Shown here in pieces: positions 57,017-64,000 of a stretch of DNA of 64,000 nucleotides. This DNA is from Ceratotherium simum simum. Its lineage: Eukaryota; Chordata; Mammalia; Perissodactyla; Rhinocerotidae. The stretch spans positions 20,070,139 to 20,134,138 of the forward strand of contig NW_004454180.1 in assembly GCF_000283155.1 (NCBI RefSeq), written 5' to 3'. The stretch's first letter is position 1; each line of letters begins with the position of its first letter. The notes beneath the pieces were generated by a model. The model ran no database searches and was not told where the DNA came from. It worked only from the letters and a program-made list of their open reading frames with translations. The position numbers were made by a program, and so were the translations under genes.

Positions 57017-58410
57017 AATTCTCAAATCTTTGGCTTCTCATTTATATGACTTTTTAATTGAGATCCTTATTAAACCCACTGCAATCAACTTTGCTAATGA
57101 GTACCAACATCTAACTGGTAGTCTTACTGTTGCTAGTGATGAATAATTAAGTATTGATTTTGTACTGAATGCTACTGTTTTAATTAATTTTTACTGTAAA
57201 CCATTTAAATCATATTTTGATCTTTGTGTTTCTGTGTGTGTGTGTTTTAGTGGTTTCAGCATCAGAAACAAAAGATATTTTGGGATGAAAGTTGGAGATT
57301 TCACTCATATCAAACAAGGTTTGTAAATAATCAGAATCAGAATTGTATTCCTAAGTCTCTCACAACCCATGTTCCCAAATGTGGACTCAAAATTGGTTGA
57401 GATTAGATTAGTGAGGATCTGGGAGCCTAGCTATGTGCTGTTTGGTCCTGATAGTCTAGTACCCGTGGTTCTTAGACCAAACCCACATGAGGCACCGGGA
57501 GAGCACCACCAAGATTTAGAGAAAGATGCGAGCTAGGCCTGGGTATATTGAACTCACCTGCTGAGAAATGCTGACTGGTGGTAAAGGTGAGTAAAAGGTA
57601 GCAATTGTGGCACACTTCTAACTTTTGCAAGGACATTGTTGAAGGTTATAGATCTTGTTCTCTCTCTCTTACTTTTACAGTAACACACTAAAAAAAATTG
57701 GGAGAAATGGACGAAAGATAAAATCTCCCTTTGGAGGCTGATGAAAATTGTCAGAATCGACTTCTTGGGAATCATTACTTCTTATAAGGCTCTGCATGTA
57801 CCCAGAGAGCACAAGACATCACGTGTCAAGGGCACCCTGCTCAGCGGAAAATTTCCTTAATGCCACAAAATAATGAGTGAAACGAATGCAAACAAGGCTT
57901 GACCACCAGCCCGCCTCATTAGGACTGTCTGTGCACTGGCTCCATTGTCTCTGCGAGCCACGTAGCCTCAGTTCAAAGGCCCCAGCACTTTCGACAGTGA
58001 TGGTTCATGCTTTTCGGCCGAAATTCTGTCAGCTTAAGCATCCAGCCAGGTTCAGGGTTGGTGCCTCCAATTTACAGCCCAGTCTGCCCCGCAGCGGGCC
58101 CCCCAAGGCTGACCAGACTCCCCCTGGGATCGTGGAAACCTGTTGTACTTAGAAAACCAACAGAGAGGGCTCTGCCATTTCCGTCAGGAGTTCTGTCTTG
58201 ATCTTCAGAATGCTCGTGTCTCCTAGTTATGGTTCAGAAAGACAATCAGCTCCCAGCCAAGTTTGAAGAAAAATATGGCCCCCAATTCATATGCAAACAG
58301 TTAGTGATCAGAGTGGCTCCAGGAGGTAAACCAGGCACATTCTCGCCAAGGAAGTCCATTGGTCAGCGTTTCCGGGTTAGTTTACTCACTGCTCCTGTGG
58401 AAAAGGAAGG
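57017..58410. other. Unique stretch
   Basis: A short (TG)n lies at 57233-57246. 57870-58150 is GC-richer with two overlapping chance frames. No gene recognised. Confidence 0.3.
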
Positions 58411-58414
58411 GAAC

Positions 58415-58615
58415 TTACACTTACTAGGTGACACTTTGTGCCCCGGGCTGTGCTTGATGTTCTGTATATTCATGTTAGCCCACAGGACAAGCCTGTCAGG
58501 TGGGCGTCATTGTCCCCTTGTAGAACGGAGAACCGAGGCTCAGAGAAGTTGTCACTCTGTCAGAAACCTACAGTAGTGGAGGTGGAATTCTAATGGCCTC
58601 TAACGTTAAAGCCTC
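58415..58615 (-). mobile_element. MIR SINE
   Basis: Antisense MIR: 'cttacacttactaggtgaca', 'gaaccgaggctcagagaagt' and 'ctaacgttaaagcctcactc'. It is moderately decayed. Confidence 0.7.
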
Positions 58616-59586
58616 ACTCTCTCTCATGATGTTCTTTCCAGAAAAATGCAAAAATTGCAGAATATCCTGTTGGTCACTTCAGCGCTGCCTGGGGCCCTTC
58701 CAGAGCTGTCTGACCATTCAGCTGGGAACTCCTTAGGTAACAGTTGGGAAGTCCCCTCACTAGAGTTATGGAGGGGGAGGTTGGCTGATCAAACGGTGAC
58801 AGTGTTGTGAAGGGATCTGGGAATCTGTAAGGCAGCATGTGACATAGTAGTTTATGTATTACTGAAGGGAGATGAAAAAAGACTTTAACAGCTGTATATT
58901 TTAATGCAGATGAGAAAAAAATTAACCAGTATGTTAGCTTGTGATTTCACAGATATTACTGTTTAGACACAGCTAAGTAAAAATAAGTAAGCTATTTTAC
59001 AGAAACACATGAAGTAGATAATAGTCGTCCACAGATATTCCAAAAATTGTGATGGTAGCATGTGACTGACGTTTGGGAATCAGCATGACGAGGAATGGAC
59101 AGGTCATGCTCATGTCCCTCCCGCCTCTGAGAGACAGTGAGTCTGAGTAGCCTGTGGTCACTTCTCAGTCACCCAGAGGTTATGTTCAACAACAGAGAAT
59201 CCCTGCCTAGCTCCATCCTCACCTGGCCATTCTTGGGGCACCAGATTCCACTGTCAGCTCCTATGAACTCAGGGAATTCAAATTAGGTTGCGCCTCAGCC
59301 TAGCCAAAACCTAAATACGCAGATAAATGTAATGCAACAAAAGTGAAAGAAAAGGATTTTTAGATGGCCCAACATTGGGATTCTGAGGATCATGACTGTT
59401 ATAAAGAACTGTATCTCTTTGCCAAGAAACTTTACCTCTATCACCAACCAAGTGTGTGACCTTGGGGGACTTGTTCTTGAAGTCGCTTTCCCTCTTCAGC
59501 GCTCTGGGAACAAGCTGTGGGCAAACACCGCAGCTCCAGCGTGGTTTGGTGTTACGAATCGCTTCAGAGAAGCCCTACCTCAGGAA
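58616..59586. other. Unique stretch
   Basis: No gene or repeat recognised. Confidence 0.3.
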
Positions 59587-59588
59587 GG

Positions 59589-59932
59589 GTTGTACTGTTG
59601 TTAGTGCTGTCCGGTCGATTCCAACTCCTCGTGCCATCCTCTTCCCTTCCGGTGCTGCATCAGACGGTGCTCCGCTGCTGTTCACAGGGTTTTCATGGCC
59701 AGTTTTCTTGGAAGTGGGTGGCCAGGTCCTTCTTCCTGGTCTGTCTTAGTCTGGAAGCTCCGCTGAAACCTGTCCACTGTGGTTCGACTGGTGGCAGCGC
59801 ATTTAGCATCACAGGAACACACAGCCACCACAGTACGACAACCCACGGACGGGTGGTGTGGTTCCCCGACTGGAAACGAACCTGGGCCGTGGTGGTGAGA
59901 GCACAGTCTTAACCACTAGATCCCCGGGGGGT
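59589..59932 (-). mobile_element. tRNA-derived SINE with RTE-like 3' end
   Basis: On the minus strand it starts near 59932 with 'ggggatctagtggttaagac' (A-box-like), then 'ggttcgtttccagtc' (B-box-like). A middle part follows with 'caggtttcagcggagcttcc', and the 3' end is 'ggaatcgaccggacagcact' then 'aacaacag'. The ending with GTCG/CGAC and a TAACAAC-type tail is that of RTE-mobilised SINEs, not the poly(A) of L1-mobilised ones. It is a different class from the EREs. Plus-strand frames at 59392-59912 overlap it and are artefacts. No clear TSD found. Confidence 0.7.
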
Positions 59933-59939
59933 AGTGGAA

Positions 59940-60040
59940 AATGAACCAGGAACTCAGAGCTAGATCCTGGGTAGTATCTGGGTAGAAGGCACCCAAGGAA
60001 GGGATTGGGGGAGGCAGTGAAGTACAAATGAACTTGGAGT
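59940..60040. other. Unique stretch
   Basis: No feature recognised. Confidence 0.3.
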
Positions 60041-60044
60041 CAGG

Positions 60045-60480
60045 AACTTACATTCGCTGAACACAAAGTACTTTCAAGGCACTTTGTATCCTACCTCATT
60101 GAATCCTCAAAATTCACTTTCTTTTTTTATGAGGAAGATCAGCCCTGAGCTAACATCTGCCAATCCTCCTCTTTTTGCTGAGGAAGACTGGCCCTGAGCT
60201 AACATCTGTGTCCATCTTCCTCCACTTTATGTGGGACGCTGCCACAGCATGGCCTGACAAGTGGTGCATCGGTAAGCGCCCAGGATCCGAATCCAGGCCG
60301 CCAGTAGTGGAAATCGCGCACTTAATTGCTGCGCCACGGGGCCGGCCCCCAAAATTCATTTTATGGATAACAGATTTGAGACTCAGTTTAAGAAACTTGC
60401 CCAAGGTCACCTGGCTCCCAGATGGTGAACCTGAGACTGAATTCAAGGCTGGTGGGCTGTCACCACTGTGCTTTATTGCC
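60045..60480 (-). mobile_element. MIR SINE split by an ERE
   Basis: Left part 'cttacattcgctgaacacaa' and 'cctcattgaatcctcaaaat'. Right part 'taagaaacttgcccaaggtc', 'acctggctcccagatggtga' and 'gaattcaaggctggtgg'. The two parts are continuous once the ERE at 60121-60349 is removed. Confidence 0.85.
60121..60349 (-). mobile_element. ERE SINE inside MIR, two tail modules
   Basis: Minus-strand copy from 'gggccggccccgtggcgcag' near 60348 to the T-run at 60118-60127. Direct repeat 'caaaattcacttt' (60108-60120) and 'caaaattcatttt' (60350-60362) with one difference. It is younger than the MIR it interrupts. Confidence 0.96.
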
Positions 60481-60486
60481 TCTTAA

Positions 60487-60998
60487 GTTTAAACAGGCTT
60501 GGGAGTGCAACCTGTGGAGCCAGGTTCAGAGTCCCGTAAATTTAGTGCAGGTGAGGAGAAGCATCCAGCTGTGGCAGAGCCCCGAGCAGGCTGAGCTCAG
60601 CCCCGGTGGAGGGCGGCGCCCGGCAAGGAAGAACAGATGGGGCGTGTTTTTCCAGGTAGACCTGCTGGATTTAAGGGCCCAGGGGCTCAGCACAGGCTTA
60701 GGGGAAGAAGGGCTTCTGCTCAGACAAGCAGGCACAGGTGGTAGTGGGGGAGCCTGGAGCTGCAGGCGTGACCTGGCCGGGCAGCTGAGGTAGAGCCTGG
60801 ACTGCAGGTGACAGAGCTCCGGGCCTGGAGGCCCCCGGAGAGTCCACACCAGCCAGAGGCCTGCCCCGCCTGCCTCAGGAGGAGTAGTAGGAGTGAAGTG
60901 TATCCAAACAGAGCCCCCGTCTGCTCGGAGTGGCTTTATAACTGGTTGGCTACGGAAGGCGGCCTCATTCTTTCTGTTTTTGTCTCTTGGTTAAAGGC
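60487..60998. other. GC-rich unique stretch
   Basis: 60540-60850 has elevated GC and some CpG, but it is short and has no donor or promoter motif I can point to. The frames at 60422-60793 (plus) and 60526-60849 (minus) follow from base composition. Confidence 0.3.
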
Positions 60999-60999
60999 T

Positions 61000-61205
61000 C
61001 AGAATCCGAGGCACACGGGCCCAGGGTCACTTACTTACTAGTTGTGTGTCACTTACTTGCTCTCAGCTTCAGGTTCCCCAATTGTAATGTGAGGGTAATA
61101 ATAGTACCTCCTTATAGGGTTGTTGTGAGGATTAAATGAGATCATATAGGGAAAGCACAGTGACTGGCTCAATACATGTTAATTATTATTGTTGTTATTA
61201 AGTGA
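61000..61205 (+). mobile_element. MIR SINE
   Basis: 'acttactagttgtgtgtcac', 'taatagtacctccttatagg' and 'gttgttgtgaggattaaatg' are well-preserved MIR text, ending with 'gctcaatacatgttaattat'. Confidence 0.88.
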
Positions 61206-63780
61206 CAATACTCATGTGGGATTAAGTCGTTGTGCTACCCAGTGACGTGGGCCTAGCATAGCCGGATATTTCATTTTAATCAACAGTACCATAACATTAT
61301 TTGAGTTTAATCACAGGTTAATTTGATTCCAAGTCCTTGCTCATAATTCTCAGATATTGAGGGAATTTATTATAATATGATCAAATCCCCACATTCTCAT
61401 ATTCCACCCATTCTCCTCCTCGGTGCCACCTCGTGGCTCAGGAATGGAGGGGCCTCCATCGCTCTGGGCCATGTCTCATCTCTTAGAGGACAAAGGCCTG
61501 CCCTGGCTGAGAACCCCCTGCTGCACCCCCACATACAAATTGGCCTGCAGGCCCCTTCTGTTGCCTGCCTGAATCTCCAGGGAGCACGGAGGGTTATTCA
61601 TAGTGTCGGCTCTCACCATGGTGCCTGAGGACATAGGCATATTTTTAGTAGCTCCTCCCTAGGGTCTGGCTGTAAAGGTTATGCCTGTTTTTTATGCCCA
61701 AGTCAACTTCTGAATAAACAGGGTGAAGAACTCATTTCTGTTAACAAGGCCCAAGCGCTCTTAGGGTGTGGGGTTTTCTCCTCTCTTTGGAATGTCATTT
61801 TGCTAATGAACTGTAAGGAAAGTGCTTCGTGAACCCCAAGCAGTTATAGGAGTTCTTATGAAGGAGAGGGGAATGAGGGGCCGTGTCCAAGACCGCCCTG
61901 GAGAAGAGGGGGTAAGTGAATTCCGGCAGCTTCAGGGGGCTGAACTGGACCACTGAGACGTCAGGAGATATTTTGGGCTCCATGTTTTCTTCTCATGGGA
62001 GCATGAATGGAGTGGGCACAGTGACATACAGTGAACGCCTCACCTGTGCGTGTATCCAAGCAAAGACTGGAAGCCTCCACCAGGATTTTGGTGACCAAAG
62101 TCCTGTGGGAGCAGGAGACTGGATGAGACGGGCCGAGGGCCCTTGCGCTGCTCAGACCCAGTGATTCCGGAGGAGTGGTGATGGGGGCTGTTCTGCATGT
62201 TGGGACTGGGTGCTGAACGATGTGGACACCGAAAAAGTAAGGTGCAGCCTCCCTGAGAATAAACCTGTGAAAATAAACCTATTTTCCTGGGGCTGATTTT
62301 ATGTTTCAACTTCCCCATGTCTTTCTTAATCAGAGAATTTCATTCGTCTGCTATAATGGTTAAATTAAATAAGACTAAAATACATTTTTTCATTCTCCCC
62401 CCAAATTTCCATAATAATCATCCCAGATTCATCTCGCTGGATCTTAACCTGTCGATTTCTTTGGGCACGTGAGACAACCGAGGAGGTGGTGAGGTGACCG
62501 GCCTGTGTCATACAGGGATGGGCTGCAGAGCCAAGATGTAAACTGTCTGGCTCCTGCTCTAGTGCTCTTTCTAGTAAACTGGACTGCTCCTGCTGTGGGG
62601 CGCTGAGGACGCCGTGAAAACCAGGGCGCTGGGCCGAGCGGAAGTCACACAGGAGCCGGAAGGCCACCTCCTGTAGGGGCGAGTCCTTCCTCTCCCAGAC
62701 GCATTTGCTCAGGAGGTGTGTGCTGACTGGAACAAAGCAATCCTGTCCGTGCCCAGCACCTAGTTAGAGCCCATAAGAAGTTGTCGAGTGGAAGTGGAGC
62801 ACCTTCCAAGGGCTCTGGGGTGGGGGTGGGGGTGCTGGCCGCCAAAGCCCAGGACACATGAAGAGGCCCGTGGCTTGTTCTCAGCATGTCCTCTACTCCT
62901 GGATCGGTGGGGAGGTTCAACCCTGGGATGGTAGCAGGGCTTCCTGCATGCTCTGAGGCCTCCTGCCTTAACCTCCATTCCTGGCTTGAACTGAGATGAT
63001 TTTCTCTGAGGATGCTTTTACAAACAACGGCACTGAGCCCGACAAGAGCTGGTCATCCAGGCTGAGTCGTTAGCAGACGACAAGCCGCTGCTCCTCCCGC
63101 CGTGGCCCAGCAGCATCCCTGGCACCGGAGCCATCGGTCTCCTCCTGTGATCAACCGACCGCAGCTGAGCTGTGATCAACAGACCTCCAGTCCGGGGAGC
63201 GGCTGGACTCTGAACCCCAGCTCCTTGGAAGCTCCTAATTGGACTCCACCTGTCGGGAGGTAGTGGAGAGAGACATTGATGTTTTTGAAGTGCAACTTTG
63301 TATTTCGTGATAATTGGTAAATAGCATATTGGAGTTTTCTCATTTTGCAGCCCAGTCTACAGGAGGCTTATGAAAGGTATTCATAGCTTTCATAACTGTG
63401 ATCTTCCTCCTTCCTAATTACTGAGTAGTCCTCCTCTGGTTTTGCCTGTGCATCACCTAGGACTCGGAGTTATTGTGGCTGGCTGTGAGAGGGGCTTCAG
63501 TCATCCTGGAGATTCCTGGATAGTGTGGGAGACAAATAATACAATGTAAAAGATAGTCGTTTCCTTCCCTTTTGTTCTGGGGACTTGGTTACAGAAATGT
63601 TAGTTGTTGGAATGATATTGAGGTTTTTATGCTGTGCTGGGAGTGCTAAGAAAAGATTACCGGCTTTGAGAGTGAGCAGTTCTAGGAGGAAAGGGAGAGA
63701 TCACACAGCCAGGAGCTCCAGCAACCCTTGAAGATGCGGAGACGTTTACCTCTCTGCATCTCTGGGTGTGGGGAGACAAG
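61206..63780. other. Unique stretch
   Basis: No gene or repeat recognised. 62590-62980 and 63050-63240 are moderately GC-rich. Frames on both strands have no domains. Confidence 0.3.
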
Positions 63781-63784
63781 ACGC

Positions 63785-63990
63785 CGAGATGGAGTAGGGG
63801 TTAAGAGCCCTGATTTTGCGGTTGGGCTAACTCAGTCCAAATTGTACCTCTGTTACTCATTAGGTGGGTGGCAGTAGCGAAATCACATGACTTTTAAGCT
63901 CCAATTTCTACCCCTGTTTGATAGGGATGATGGTATGTACCTCATTGGGTTGTAGCATGTTCTAAGTGTATAAATTGTGAATTAGAATTA
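63785..63990 (+). mobile_element. MIR SINE
   Basis: 'gagtaggggttaagagccct', 'ctctgttactcattaggtgg' and 'gtacctcattgggttgtagc' keep MIR order. It runs close to the window edge. Confidence 0.8.
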
Positions 63991-64000
63991 TTGTAAATTC

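Noticed and set aside
62645..62978. GC-rich overlapping frames near 62.8 kb
   Set aside because: Short, on several frames of the same strand, without domain or promoter context; explained by composition.
1..64000. CRISPR arrays, operons or prokaryotic defence systems
   Set aside because: No regularly spaced short repeats with unique spacers, no clustered coding frames, and the repeats are mammalian.

Overview
This window is mammalian nuclear DNA. I found no protein-coding gene in it that I can name. The lineage clue is a set of 20 SINEs of the equine repetitive element (ERE) type, which are tRNA-derived and open with a GGGGCCGGCC-like start. ERE SINEs are known from horses and other odd-toed ungulates. 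With the L1 3' end seen here, they point to Perissodactyla, most likely Equus; a rhinoceros or tapir is not excluded. No long open frame has the length, domain content or neighbours of a bacterial or viral gene. The longest frames lie in L1 ORF2, in a CpG-rich block or inside old repeats.

Layout. 1-11 kb holds mostly unique sequence with hAT, MIR and L2 relics, five EREs and one possible small exon (7525-7652). 11.3-12.0 kb is a CpG-rich block with a good splice-donor sequence, the only promoter-like region. 12-27 kb is AT-rich, with MIR and old L1 pieces, three EREs and a 350-base TG-rich tract at 24.46-24.81 kb. 27-39.7 kb is the densest repeat district: eight EREs, two neighbouring copies of an ancient repeat I cannot name, an LTR-like element carrying facing (TAAA)n/(TTTA)n tracts, old L1 pieces, a Tigger-like DNA transposon and an MLT1A-type LTR. 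41.0-43.6 kb is a 5'-truncated L1 with a perfect 15-base target-site duplication (TSD), a deleted reverse-transcriptase segment and two frameshifts. 44.6 kb holds a 76-base L1 3' end with its own perfect TSD. 45-64 kb is mostly unique sequence with MIR and L2 relics, four EREs and an unusual SINE with an RTE-like 3' end at 59.6 kb.

The repeats give a relative history. MIR, L2, hAT and Tigger relics are oldest. MLT1A, the LTR-like elements and old L1 pieces are intermediate. EREs and the two TSD-flanked L1 copies are youngest: EREs sit inside MIR, MLT1A and L1 relics with short duplications at their edges. The window is best read as intergenic or intronic DNA. I found no undescribed biological system. 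The points most worth checking are the composite EREs, the internally deleted L1, the RTE-tailed SINE, the orphan CpG island and the facing AT microsatellites. Family names come from recognising sequence by eye, not from a database search.
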